Assembly (NCBI GenBank): GCA_029202985.1 | Contig: CP119316.1 | Location: 2,715,001 to 2,779,000, forward strand | From: Candidatus Andeanibacterium colombiense | Lineage (GTDB): Bacteria > Pseudomonadota > Alphaproteobacteria > Sphingomonadales > Sphingomonadaceae | DNA: 64,000 nucleotides | Direction: 5' to 3' | Part shown: piece by piece, positions 10,205 to 19,687 of the stretch | How positions within the stretch are numbered: the first letter of the stretch is position 1 | Layout: each line of letters starts with the position of its first letter | Program-made: the position numbers and the translations under genes | The notes under the pieces: generated by a model | The model's database searches: none | What the model was told of the DNA's origin: nothing | What the model saw: only the letters and a program-made list of their open reading frames with translations

Positions 10205-11575
10205 ATGGCGAGCACATTCAGCGAGGCGCTCTCGCGTACGCCGCTCAAAACCTTCTCGGTCGTGACCTTCGCGATCTGCATGCTGGTGCTGACGGTCGAT
10301 GGGGTCGATGCGCAACTGCTCGGAATCATCGCACCCAAGGTGATCGCGGATTTCGGAGTGGATCGCGGCACTTTCGGGGTCGCGATGAGTTCGGCGCTGG
10401 TCGGCTTCGGACTTGGCTCGTGGGGCGGCGGCTGGCTCGGCGACAAGCTCGGGCGACGCTGGTCGCTGGCGATCGCGGCGGCGCTGTTCTCGCTCGCGAC
10501 GATCGCGGCGAGCTGGTCCTCCGGCGGGCAGACAATCGCGATCTGGCCCCTGAAAGCACCGCAGGGGGTGTGGGAACTGGCGTTCTGGCGGCTGATCGGC
10601 GGGCTCGGCTTCGGTTCGGCCTATGCCAATGCGATCGCGCTCGCAGGCGAATGGCTGCCGGATCGCTGGCGCTCGGTCGGGGTGACCACGCTGTCGGTCG
10701 GGACGCCCGCGGGCGGTTTCGTGGTCGCTGCGGTCGCGCCCTCGCTGATCGAGGCCTACGGCTGGCGCGGCACTTTCGTCGCGCTCGGCGCGGCGACCCT
10801 GCTGGTGGTGGTGCTGATCATCGCGCTGCTGCGTGACAGCCCGTCCTTCCTGCTCGCGCGCGGCAAGGCCGAAGAAGCGCGGCTGGCGGCTCGGCGGGTG
10901 CTCGATGGCGACATCGACCTGGCGCCCGACCACCGCGACCGCGAGGGTGCGGTGGGTGTGCTCCACCGCAGCAACCTCCGCCTCAATATTGGGATCGGCC
11001 TGTCCTTCACCGCCGCGGCGCTGGTCGCCTATTCGATCCTCAGCTGGACCACCACGATGCTGACCGCGCAGGGCTTCACCTTCGAGGATGCCGCCTATGC
11101 GGTGTCGGTCGGCGGGATCACTTCGGTGGTCGCGTCGATCGCCGCCGGCTTCCTCGCGCACTGGATCGGCACCCGGTTGCTGGTATTCGGGCTCAGCGGC
11201 ACGCTGCTTGCCAGCCTGGTGTGGCTCGGCGCGGTGATCGAGGCGATGCCCGCCGCGCCTGACCAGAGCACCCGCATGCTGGTCGTCGGGCTGGTCGGCC
11301 TGACAGCCGCGCTGTTCAGCGCCGCGATGGCGACGATGTATGCGATCATGACCCATGCCTATCCGCCCTCGTGCCGCTCTTCCGGGATTGGCTTCGGGAT
11401 ATTCATGGGCCGGGTCGGCGCCGTCGCGGCGACCGCTTTCGGCGGCTGGCTGCTCGATCTCGGGCAAGGCAGCGTGGCGCCGTTCTTCGCGGTGATCGGC
11501 GCGGGCGCGGTGTTGTTCTCGGCCGCCGGGTTCATCGTCGATCGGCATGTGCCGCCGGCGCGGCGGGCCAGGTGA
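10205..11575 (+). CDS. MFS transporter, second aromatic acid:H+ symporter type
   Basis: A 456-aa major facilitator paralogous to the preceding gene (shared FSEA start, DGVDAQLLGI in TM1, GGWLGDKLGRR loop, GFGSAYANAIALAGEW in TM4). ATG at 10205 follows AGGGAGCAGG. The pair looks like a tandem duplication that diverged, suggesting uptake of two related substrates or a heteromeric specialisation; the former is more usual for AAHS proteins. Confidence 0.86.
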   Translation: MASTFSEALSRTPLKTFSVVTFAICMLVLTVDGVDAQLLGIIAPKVIADFGVDRGTFGVAMSSALVGFGLGSWGGGWLGDKLGRRWSLAIAAALFSLATIAASWSSGGQTIAIWPLKAPQGVWELAFWRLIGGLGFGSAYANAIALAGEWLPDRWRSVGVTTLSVGTPAGGFVVAAVAPSLIEAYGWRGTFVALGAATLLVVVLIIALLRDSPSFLLARGKAEEARLAARRVLDGDIDLAPDHRDREGAVGVLHRSNLRLNIGIGLSFTAAALVAYSILSWTTTMLTAQGFTFEDAAYAVSVGGITSVVASIAAGFLAHWIGTRLLVFGLSGTLLASLVWLGAVIEAMPAAPDQSTRMLVVGLVGLTAALFSAAMATMYAIMTHAYPPSCRSSGIGFGIFMGRVGAVAATAFGGWLLDLGQGSVAPFFAVIGAGAVLFSAAGFIVDRHVPPARRAR

Positions 11576-11702
11576 CGAATTGCACCCCAATACTACTGAT
11601 ATCGCTCGATAGGGTGTGGGTAGTCACGAAATTGCAATCACGCCGTAGCTTGCATGTCATGATGGATCATTAGCGCCGGCTCCGGGAACACGGAGACTGG
11701 TA

Positions 11703-14477
11703 ATGATGTACACTCGACTGCTCGTTTCGAGCTGTGCGGCAGCTATGGCGGCCGGCATATCAACCCCTGCTTTTGCCGGCGATATCGCCGGGCACGTTTC
11801 GGATGCGACGCAAACCATCGCGTTGCAATCGGCTGAGGTGCGCATCGTCGAACTCGATCGGGTCGCGACGACCGCTCGCGACGGCAGCTTCAATTTTCCG
11901 GACGTAACAGCCGGAACCTATACGATCCAGGTCCGCTATATCGGAGCGCAGACCGTCAGCCAGACGGTCCAGGTCGCCGAGAGCGGCACGGTATCCGTCG
12001 ATGTGACGCTCGGCGGCAGCAATGAAATCCTCGTGGTTGGCCAGGCGGCCAACCAGGCCAGCTCGCTGTCCCGCCAGAAGGCGGCGGACGGTGTGAGCAG
12101 CGTTCTGACCCGCGATGCGATCGGCGAATTTCCCGACCAGAACGTTGCCGAATCGCTGCGCCGTCTGCCGGGCGTCAACATTCTCAACGATCAGGGCGAA
12201 GGTCGCTTCGTTTCGGTTCGCGGCCTTGACCCGGACCTCAACAGCACCTCGGTCGATGGCGTGCGCATCCCGGCACCGGAATCCGACATCCGCGCCGTCG
12301 CGCTCGACGTCATTTCGTCGGACACGATCGAATCGATCGAAGTGAAGAAGTCCTTCACCCCCGACATGGATGGCGACTTCATCGGCGCTTCGGTCGAGAT
12401 CAAGACCGCCAGCGCCTTCGACAGCCGCAAGAACCGCTATTCGCTCACCGCCGAGGGCAGCTACAACGATTACAGCGGCAAGGTGACGCCCAAGGGGGGC
12501 TTCGACTTCACCCAGAAGCTGGGCGACCACTTCGGCGTCGCCGGGTCGGTCAGCTATTACGAACGCCAGTTCGAGACCGACAATGTCGAGGCGGACAACT
12601 GGGTGGAATCCGGCGGAGCCTATTATACTCCTTCGCTGGAGTATCGGGACTATGACGTGACCCGTAAGCGCTTCAACGCCGCCCTGTCGTTCGACTGGCG
12701 CGTGTCGGGAACCACCAAAGCTTACATCCGGGGCAACTGGGCGCAGTTCGACGATCACGAATATCGCCGCCGCACGACCTTCGACCTCAGCGAGTTCGAG
12801 GATGACGGCCCGTCTTCCGTCAATGGTTCGACTGTAAGCTTCGATACGGCAGATCAGGAGATCACCGTCGAGCGCGATCTAAAGGACCGCTTCGAACGCC
12901 AGCGCATCCGCTCGGTTTCGGTCGGCAGCGAGACCGACACCGGAACCTGGAAGTTCGACTGGCAGGCGAGCTATGCCAAGTCGAGCGAGCGGGAGAATTT
13001 CTCGCTCGATCCGGTCCGCTTCGCCAGCAGCTTCGACGACGAATCCGGTGTCGTGATCGATTTCGACAATTCGGGCCGCTATTTCCCGGTCTATTCGATC
13101 ACCAGCGGGGCCAGTGAAGTCAACGATCCGACCAATTATACGCTCGACCGCGTCGAACTGACCACGCTTTCGGACAGCACCGACGAGGAATATGCGCTCA
13201 AGGCCAACCTCGCGCGCACCTTCGCGATGTCGGGCGGCGACTTCACGGTCCAGGCCGGTGCCAAGGCGCGCTGGCGCGAGAAGTCCTATGACTTCGAGAT
13301 GACCCGCTACAAGAAGTCGAAGAACTACACGCTGGCCGACGTGCTGGGCGAACAGACTTATCGCCTGCTCGACATGGGGCCGGTGATGAGCAAGACCGAC
13401 ACGGCGCAGTGGTTCCTCGATAATGAGGCGGATCTTTCGATCAACGACTATGCTTCCGCGCTCGATTCCGCGACCAGCGACTATTCGGTCAAGGAAGACG
13501 TCACCGCAGCCTATCTGCTCGGCCGATGGGACAGCGCCACGCTGCGTGCGATCGGTGGTGTGCGCATGGAGCACACCAGGAACGAGCTGAACGGCAACGT
13601 CGTGACCGACGATGAAGACACTTACGACCTGCCGCTGGTCGAACCGGTGCAGTACAAGCGCAGCTACACCAATTGGCTTCCCAGCCTGACTTTCCGCTAC
13701 ACCCCACAGGACAATCTGGTTTTCCGGCTTGCCGGCTACAAGACGCTGGTGCGGCCCAAGCTGGCGGCGATGGCTCCGCGCTCGACCGTCAACGAGGACA
13801 ATGAGGCGGAATTCGGCAATCCCGATCTCCTGCCTTATGAGGCCTGGAACGCGGATATCGGCGCTGCCTATTATTTCTCGGGCAACGGCGCGATCTCGAT
13901 CGGCGGGTTCTACAAGGACATCAAGAACTACGCGGTCACCCAGACCTTCGACAATTACACCTGTGAAGGCGAGACCTACGATCAGTTCACGACCACGATC
14001 AATGGCGACAGCGCCAGGGTGATCGGCTTCGAAGCAAGCTACAGCCAGGTCTATGACATGCTGCCGGCACCCTTCGACGGCCTGCTGACCCAGCTGAACT
14101 ACACCTACACCGACAGCAAGGCGACGCTCGCCGACGGCCGCGAAATCTCGATGCCGAACGCTTCGCGCAACACCTTCAACGTCGTTCTCGGCTTCGACAA
14201 GGGGCCGATCGACATGCGCCTGTCGGGCACCTATCGTGACAAATATCTCGATGAGGTCGGCGACAGCGCGGAGGAAGATCGCATCGTCAACAACCACTTC
14301 CAGCTCGATTTCTCGGCCAAGTTCAAGGTCATGGAAAACCTGCGCCTGACGCTGGATGTGATCAACATCAACAACGCCAAGTACTTCGCCTATCAGAACT
14401 TCGGCGGCGCCCAGCGCCTGCTGCAGTATGAAGAATACGGTCCGACCTTCAAGTTCGGCGCGAAGGTGACCTTCTGA
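11703..14477 (+). CDS. TonB-dependent receptor coupled to phytase
   Basis: A 924-aa outer-membrane active transporter. Order: signal peptide to about 25 (STPAFA|GD); carboxypeptidase-regulatory-like Ig domain about 26-105; plug about 120-245 with SLRRLPGVNI and VSVRGLDPDLNSTSVDGV; beta-barrel ending in the aromatic C-terminus KFGAKVTF. The stop overlaps the start of the phytase gene by 1 nt (TGATG), so the two are translationally coupled and the receptor probably imports a phytate-derived or phosphorylated product. The 127-bp upstream gap has only a single weak Pho half-site (ATGTCAT at 11654-11660). Confidence 0.92.
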   Translation: MMYTRLLVSSCAAAMAAGISTPAFAGDIAGHVSDATQTIALQSAEVRIVELDRVATTARDGSFNFPDVTAGTYTIQVRYIGAQTVSQTVQVAESGTVSVDVTLGGSNEILVVGQAANQASSLSRQKAADGVSSVLTRDAIGEFPDQNVAESLRRLPGVNILNDQGEGRFVSVRGLDPDLNSTSVDGVRIPAPESDIRAVALDVISSDTIESIEVKKSFTPDMDGDFIGASVEIKTASAFDSRKNRYSLTAEGSYNDYSGKVTPKGGFDFTQKLGDHFGVAGSVSYYERQFETDNVEADNWVESGGAYYTPSLEYRDYDVTRKRFNAALSFDWRVSGTTKAYIRGNWAQFDDHEYRRRTTFDLSEFEDDGPSSVNGSTVSFDTADQEITVERDLKDRFERQRIRSVSVGSETDTGTWKFDWQASYAKSSERENFSLDPVRFASSFDDESGVVIDFDNSGRYFPVYSITSGASEVNDPTNYTLDRVELTTLSDSTDEEYALKANLARTFAMSGGDFTVQAGAKARWREKSYDFEMTRYKKSKNYTLADVLGEQTYRLLDMGPVMSKTDTAQWFLDNEADLSINDYASALDSATSDYSVKEDVTAAYLLGRWDSATLRAIGGVRMEHTRNELNGNVVTDDEDTYDLPLVEPVQYKRSYTNWLPSLTFRYTPQDNLVFRLAGYKTLVRPKLAAMAPRSTVNEDNEAEFGNPDLLPYEAWNADIGAAYYFSGNGAISIGGFYKDIKNYAVTQTFDNYTCEGETYDQFTTTINGDSARVIGFEASYSQVYDMLPAPFDGLLTQLNYTYTDSKATLADGREISMPNASRNTFNVVLGFDKGPIDMRLSGTYRDKYLDEVGDSAEEDRIVNNHFQLDFSAKFKVMENLRLTLDVININNAKYFAYQNFGGAQRLLQYEEYGPTFKFGAKVTF

Positions 14478-15493
14478 TGCGCGCAGCGCTGACCCTGACT
14501 GCGCTCGGTCTCGCGCTGGCGGCTTGCAGCAACAGCAAGCCACCGGCCGAGGCGGCGCCGGCGGTGTTCGAAGTTACCGCGTCGGGCGAGACCGTTCCGG
14601 TTGGCACCGGCAATGCCGATGCGGCGGACGATCCGGCGATCTGGCTCGATGCGGAAAATCCCGCCAACAGCCTGATCGTCGCGACCGATAAGAAGGCCGG
14701 GCTCTATGTCTATGGCCTCGACGGCAAAATCCGTGATTTCAGCAAGGAAGGGCGGCTCAACAATGTCGCCCTGGCCGACATGGGTGCCGACGGTATCATC
14801 GTCGCGGCAAGCGATCGCAACGACGAGGCGGCGGCCAAAATCATGCTCTACCGCCTCGACACCAAGGCAGCCAAGCTGATCCCGCTCGGCACGGTCGATG
14901 GCGGCAAGGGCGAAGGCTACGGCATCTGCGTTGCGGCGCAGGCCGATGGGCTGCACGTCTATTCGGTGCTCAAGGCGGGCGATATCGGCGAATATCGCGT
15001 GACCTTCGGGCCCCAGCCCAAGGGCGAGTTGGTCCGCGGCATGAAGCTGAACACCCAGACCGAAGGCTGCGTTGCCGATCCGCGCGACGGGTCGCTCTAT
15101 GTCGGCGAGGAAGACGTCGGCATCTGGCGCTTCGCGGCCGGCTCGACCAAGGGCGAACTGGTCGCCAAGGCCGACGGCAAGCAACTCGTCGCCGATGTCG
15201 AGGGCCTCGCGCTCGCGGCCGAAGGCAAGGACGGCGGCTGGCTGATCGCTTCGAGCCAGGGCGACAACAGCTATTCGGTCTATCGCCTGCCGGGCATGGC
15301 CTATGCCGGCCGCTTCCGAATCGCCAAGGGTGCGTTCGGCGCGACCGAGGAAACCGATGGCATCGATCTGGTCCTCGGCGATTTCGGGCCGAATTATCCG
15401 ACCGGCCTGTTCGTGGCGCAGGATGGCGAGAACGGCGACAAGGCGCAAAACTTCAAGCTGGTTTCGTGGGAGGAGATCGAAAAAGGGCTCTGA
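14477..15493 (+). CDS. Beta-propeller phytase (3-phytase), lipoprotein
   Basis: A 338-aa beta-propeller phytase releasing phosphate from inositol phosphates with Ca2+. Lipobox LAAC at 14-17 predicts a lipoprotein. Family blocks: DDPAIWLD near 52-59, DKKAGLYVYGLDGK, RLNNVAL, QTEGCVADP, EEDVGIWRF, DVEGLAL and ETDGIDL; these carry the acidic Ca2+/phosphate ligands. Length fits the class (about 320-360 aa). Coupled to the upstream TonB receptor. Phosphate scavenging is consistent with the nearby ppx, ppk and Pho-box genes. Confidence 0.92.
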   Translation: MRAALTLTALGLALAACSNSKPPAEAAPAVFEVTASGETVPVGTGNADAADDPAIWLDAENPANSLIVATDKKAGLYVYGLDGKIRDFSKEGRLNNVALADMGADGIIVAASDRNDEAAAKIMLYRLDTKAAKLIPLGTVDGGKGEGYGICVAAQADGLHVYSVLKAGDIGEYRVTFGPQPKGELVRGMKLNTQTEGCVADPRDGSLYVGEEDVGIWRFAAGSTKGELVAKADGKQLVADVEGLALAAEGKDGGWLIASSQGDNSYSVYRLPGMAYAGRFRIAKGAFGATEETDGIDLVLGDFGPNYPTGLFVAQDGENGDKAQNFKLVSWEEIEKGL

Positions 15494-15603
15494 TCCGGGA
15501 GAGATCGGACGGGCGCTCTTACTGTTACCGTAAGGTCGCAGTGAAGGGAGCCTTGTAACTGCAATCTCTCCGTAGCCGACCTGTCACCGAGCATCCGCAG
15601 GCC

Positions 15604-17145
15604 TTAGCCTTCCAGCTCCGGCACCTGGATGCCAAGGCCGGCCTGGCCGAGAAGATCGTCGTTCGGCACCACCCGGTACGTCGGCTTGAGTCCGAGCCGT
15701 GCGGCGAGGTTGGCGAGATCCTGCTCGACATGGTCGGCCCACAGATCGGCATGGCTCTCGCCGAGATAGAGCACCAGCTTCTTGCCCGAGATCGCCAGCG
15801 CGGTGTTGCGCAGCGAGCGGCGCGAGCCTCCGCCGAGCCGCCGGGCGAGGCGGATCGCGAGGCCCCAGCACAATGCTTCGTCGAGCATCCGCGCGTCGCT
15901 CAGGCGGTAGAGCTGCTTCGGCAGCTCGGTGACGCCGCAATTGGCCGAAACCGCGGCGGCGAGCATCGCCCGGCTGCCATCGTCGAGATCCATCCAGCGC
16001 TTGTAGAGCGCCCAGTTGATTGCCTGGCGCACGCGCAGATTCGGCTCGATCTGCATCGATGCGAGCGCGAGCATGGTCGCGGCGAGGCGCACCCGTTCCG
16101 AACCCCGTCCGCCGCGTGGCAGCGCATCGACGGTCCAGCCGGCGATCTGGGTCGCGAGGGTCGGCGGGCCGCCGCGCGGGGCGCAGAAGCTGGCGACCCC
16201 GGCAAGCAGCGGATCCTGCGCCCGGGCCGCGCCGTCGAGCCGGTCGTACAGCCGCCCTTCCCGCAGGCCCCAGGAGGAGAAGATCAGCTTCGGCGGCTCG
16301 AGCTTGCCGAGCAGGACGCACAGCAGCGCCGCCGCGTCGGGCAGCATCCCCGCGCGCATCTCCGATATGCGGCTCAGGTCCAGCCGCGCCGGATCGGCGT
16401 CGCGCATGCGCTTGGCCAGCCGCAGCGCTTCCTTGCCTTCCAGCTCGAAGCCGTGGGGGTCGGTCAGCGGGTGATCGAGCTGCTCCATCGCGTAGCTGGC
16501 CAGCGCTCGCCACGTGCCGCCGACCATGTAGAGCGGCTCCGACATCGCATGGGCCCAATCCTCATGCTTCAGCGCCTTGGCGATCTTGTGCTTGAACGCG
16601 TGGGGCCCTTCGGCGCGCAGCTCGCCCAGCATCAGCGCGCCGAGCGGCAGGCTGACGCCGTGGGTGCATTGGCCGTCCCTGATTTCGACCAGTTCGAGGC
16701 TGCCGCCGCCGAGATCGGCGACCACTCCCCTGGCGCCGGGAAACGCGCCGATCACGCCCATCGCGCTGGTCCGAGCTTCCTCCTCGCCCGACAGCAGCAG
16801 CGGCTCGAAGCCGCAGGCGCGCACCTGATCGAGGAACGCGGGGCCGTTCTCGGCCAGGCGCGCCGCGGCGGTTGCGATCACGTCGACATCCTCGATCTGG
16901 AGGTCGGTGAGGATGCGGCGGTAGCGGCGCAGGCCCTGCAGCGCGACCCCGATCGCGCCTTCCGGAATGCGTCCGCTGTGCAGCAGCTCGGCCCCGAGCC
17001 GGGCGGTCACCCGCTCGTTCAGCAGCGCGGTCGGCGCGCGCTGCGCCCCGCCGTAAACCACCAGGCGCACCGTGTTCGAACCGATGTCGAGCACCGCACG
17101 GTGCGGCACGGTGCTGGGGAAAGCGGTATCCCGGTCGCCGATCAT
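15604..17145 (-). CDS. ppx: Exopolyphosphatase (Ppx/GppA family)
   Basis: A 513-aa Ppx/GppA phosphatase that shortens polyphosphate or hydrolyses pppGpp. N-terminal ASKHA fold: DIGSNTVRLVVYG, LSGEEEARTSAMGV with the catalytic Glu, and VVADLGGGSLELV; the C-terminal part is the HD-like helical domain. It lies 22 nt after ppk in the same direction, the standard ppk-ppx operon. Start ATG at 17145; a later start is possible because the first about 15 residues precede the conserved core. Confidence 0.92.
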   Translation of the reverse strand: MIGDRDTAFPSTVPHRAVLDIGSNTVRLVVYGGAQRAPTALLNERVTARLGAELLHSGRIPEGAIGVALQGLRRYRRILTDLQIEDVDVIATAAARLAENGPAFLDQVRACGFEPLLLSGEEEARTSAMGVIGAFPGARGVVADLGGGSLELVEIRDGQCTHGVSLPLGALMLGELRAEGPHAFKHKIAKALKHEDWAHAMSEPLYMVGGTWRALASYAMEQLDHPLTDPHGFELEGKEALRLAKRMRDADPARLDLSRISEMRAGMLPDAAALLCVLLGKLEPPKLIFSSWGLREGRLYDRLDGAARAQDPLLAGVASFCAPRGGPPTLATQIAGWTVDALPRGGRGSERVRLAATMLALASMQIEPNLRVRQAINWALYKRWMDLDDGSRAMLAAAVSANCGVTELPKQLYRLSDARMLDEALCWGLAIRLARRLGGGSRRSLRNTALAISGKKLVLYLGESHADLWADHVEQDLANLAARLGLKPTYRVVPNDDLLGQAGLGIQVPELEG

Positions 17146-17167
17146 GGCCCTGTGTTCCGCGTCGCGC

Positions 17168-19324
17168 TCACGCAGCGCCCTTGCGCAGCGCCAGCTTGGG
17201 CACTTGCGCGCCTTCGTCCAGCGCGGTGCCGCGACCGGACAGCGAGGGGTTGGTCATGAAATAGCGGTGCAGGTTGAATGGCCGCTCCCCCGGCTCGACC
17301 CGTTCGGAGGTTCCGTCGGGCTTGAGCTCCCAACTCTGCTCCGTGTCGAGCAGATTGGCGAGCAGAACCTGCTGCAGGATCTGGTCGTGGACGGTCGCGT
17401 TCTTGATCGGCACAAGTGTCTCGACGCGCCGGTCGAGATTGCGTTCCATCGCGTCGGCCGAGGAAATGAACACCTTCGCGCGGTGGCTCGGCATCGCGAA
17501 GCCGTTGGCGAAGGCCCAGATCCGCGCGTGTTCGAGAAACCGCCCGATCACCGATTTGACCCAGATATTCTCCGACAGTCCGGGAATGCCGGGCCGCAGG
17601 CAGCAGATTCCGCGAACCACCAGATTGATCCGCACCCCCGCCTCGCTGGCGGCATAGAGGTGATCGATCAGGCCCTTGTCGGTCAGCGAGTTGAGCTTGG
17701 CCCAGATATGCGCGGGCTTGCCCGCGCGGGCATTCTCGATCTCATGTTCGATGCACTGGTCGAGCTTCGCGCGCAGGCCGATCGGCGAGATCGCGAGCCG
17801 TTCGAGCTTGCGCGGCTCGACATAGCCGGTGATGAAGTTGAACAATTTGACCGCGTCGCGCCCGATCTTGGGGTCGGCGGTGAAGAAGCTGAGGTCGGTA
17901 TAGATCTTCGAGGTCAGCGGGTGATAATTGCCGGTGCCGAAGTGGCAATAGGTCCGCAATTGCCCTTCCTCGCGGCGCACCACCATCGAGACCTTGGCGT
18001 GGGTCTTCCAGTCGACGAACCCGTAGATCACCTGCACGCCGGCGCGTTCGAGCTGGCTCGCCCACATGAGATTCTGTTCTTCGTCGAAGCGCGCCTTGAG
18101 CTCGACCACCGCGGTCACCGCCTTGCCGGCCTCGGCCGCGCCGATCAGCGCCGCGATCACCGAGGATTGCTTGCCCGCGCGGTAGAGCGTCTGCTTGATC
18201 GCGACGACATCGGGATCGGCGGCCGCCTGGCGCACGAAATCGACCACCACCTCGAAGCTTTCATACGGGTGGTGGACCACGATATCCTTTTCCCGGATCG
18301 CCGCGAAACAGTCCCCGTCATGCTCCATCACCCGCTCCGGATAGCGCGGGGCGTAGGGCACCCATTTCAGTTCGGGCCGATCCTCGTCGACGATCGCAGC
18401 GAGGCCGCTCATCCCGATCGCGCCGTCGGTGCGCATCATGATCGCATCGTCGAGCATCAATTTGTCGACCAGCATCTGCTCGGCGTCGGGATCGAAATCG
18501 TCCTGCAGCTCGAGCAGGATCACCCGCCCGCGCCGACGCCGCTGGATCGCGGTGCGGAAGAAGCGGACGAGATCCTCCGCCTCCTCCTCGATCTCGATGT
18601 CGCTGTCACGCAGCACGCGGAAGATCCCGTCCCCTTCGACCCGGAAGCCGGGGAACAGCAGATCGGCGTGGCGCACGATCAAATTCTCGACGCTGATATA
18701 CAGCGCCTCCTCGCGCTCGGCCGTCAGCGGCACGCGCACGAAGCGGGGCAGGGCGGAGGGCACCAGCACCATCTCCACCACCTGCTCGTCGTCGGCCAGG
18801 CGGGTGAGGTTGAACAGCACCCCGATCCCTTCGTTCGCGATGAACGGGAAGGGGTGCGCCGGGTCGATCGCCTGGGGGGTGATCACCGGGCCGACATTCT
18901 GGATGAAATACTCCTTCAGCCAGCGCGCCGCATCGGCATCGATCCGGCCTTCGTCGGCGACGTGGATCTTGGCTTCGGCGAGCAGGGGGCGCAATTCGCG
19001 CCAGGTCGCCTGCTGCTGCCGTTCGAGATCGGCGATCTCGGTGCGCACCGCGGCGAGCTGCTGGGACGGGGTACGCCCGTCGAGTGATACGGTCGCGATC
19101 TGGCGCTGGACCTGGCCGACCAGCCCGGCGACGCGGATCTGGATGAATTCGTCGAGATTGCTGCCCGAGATCGACAGGAAGCGCAGCCGCTCCAGCAACG
19201 GATATCGCGCATTCGCCGCTTCGGCGAGTACACGCTGGTTGAACGCCAGCCAGCTCAGCTCGCGATTGAAATAACGCTCGGTAGGCGGTGCCGTTTCGAG
19301 CCTGGTTTCGAGTTGGGTGCTCAT
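17168..19324 (-). CDS. ppk1: Polyphosphate kinase 1
   Basis: A 718-aa PPK1 that makes polyphosphate from ATP. Start ATG at 19324 follows AGGCAGGAAC; the protein opens just before the conserved YFNRELSWLAFNQRVL. N domain with SGSNLDEF; H domain; two phospholipase-D-like catalytic domains with YCHFGTGNYHP (autophosphorylated His) and KARFDEEQN; then FISSADAMERNLDRRVE. First gene of the leftward ppk-ppx operon. The Pho-type repeats upstream read toward the opposite gene, so Pho control of ppk is not demonstrated. Confidence 0.95.
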   Translation of the reverse strand: MSTQLETRLETAPPTERYFNRELSWLAFNQRVLAEAANARYPLLERLRFLSISGSNLDEFIQIRVAGLVGQVQRQIATVSLDGRTPSQQLAAVRTEIADLERQQQATWRELRPLLAEAKIHVADEGRIDADAARWLKEYFIQNVGPVITPQAIDPAHPFPFIANEGIGVLFNLTRLADDEQVVEMVLVPSALPRFVRVPLTAEREEALYISVENLIVRHADLLFPGFRVEGDGIFRVLRDSDIEIEEEAEDLVRFFRTAIQRRRRGRVILLELQDDFDPDAEQMLVDKLMLDDAIMMRTDGAIGMSGLAAIVDEDRPELKWVPYAPRYPERVMEHDGDCFAAIREKDIVVHHPYESFEVVVDFVRQAAADPDVVAIKQTLYRAGKQSSVIAALIGAAEAGKAVTAVVELKARFDEEQNLMWASQLERAGVQVIYGFVDWKTHAKVSMVVRREEGQLRTYCHFGTGNYHPLTSKIYTDLSFFTADPKIGRDAVKLFNFITGYVEPRKLERLAISPIGLRAKLDQCIEHEIENARAGKPAHIWAKLNSLTDKGLIDHLYAASEAGVRINLVVRGICCLRPGIPGLSENIWVKSVIGRFLEHARIWAFANGFAMPSHRAKVFISSADAMERNLDRRVETLVPIKNATVHDQILQQVLLANLLDTEQSWELKPDGTSERVEPGERPFNLHRYFMTNPSLSGRGTALDEGAQVPKLALRKGAA

Positions 19325-19687
19325 GTTCCTGCCTGGCCGCGAAAGTGCCGGTGTCGACCCTTGACCGCTCGATGGTCGGGCGACGTTACAATTTTGTGAA
19401 ACCTGCGTCGAGCATTCGAACCCTGTCACATATATCAGTCATATTTTGGCGGCTTACCTTGGATAACACGGATTTCTGCGATTTCCCGCTTTTCCAAGTC
19501 GATAAGTGAGGCTTTTGCATCACTGTCATTCAACTGTCGTGAAACTGTCTTCGAACGGACTTCGAACCGACGCCGTAGTGAAATCGAGCGGGACTAGAGG
19601 CGGACCCGATCGGGGGTTCCGGCGGTCACGACTCGTGTCCGCCAAACAACGCTCCCGGCAAAAACAGACGCACAGGGATCAACCTAC
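19325..19687. other. Intergenic control region between ppk and TonB receptor
   Basis: A 363-bp gap between divergent genes, AT-richer than its surroundings. It contains a weak Pho-like pair (CTGTCAC at 19423-19429 and CAGTCAT 13 nt on, wrong spacing) and the clear Pho-box array described separately. No open frame of gene-like quality was seen in it. Confidence 0.7.
19523..19551 (+). promoter_or_regulatory. Pho box: three CTGTC repeats with 11-bp spacing
   Basis: CTGTCAT (19523-19529), CTGTCGT (19534-19540) and CTGTCTT (19545-19551) are separated by 4-nt A/T-rich spacers (TCAA, GAAA), exactly the 11-bp direct-repeat layout bound by PhoB. Two further degenerate 11-bp units sharing TTCGAAC continue to about 19573. 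Orientation is toward the TonB receptor gene, 137 nt before its ATG. Confidence 0.8.

Noticed and set aside
11654..11660. ATGTCAT upstream of the phytase-linked receptor as a Pho box
   Set aside because: Single half-site; no partner at 11 bp on either side.
19423..19442. CTGTCAC ... CAGTCAT as a Pho box for ppk
   Set aside because: Half-site offset is 13, not 11, and the repeats read toward the TonB receptor, not ppk.
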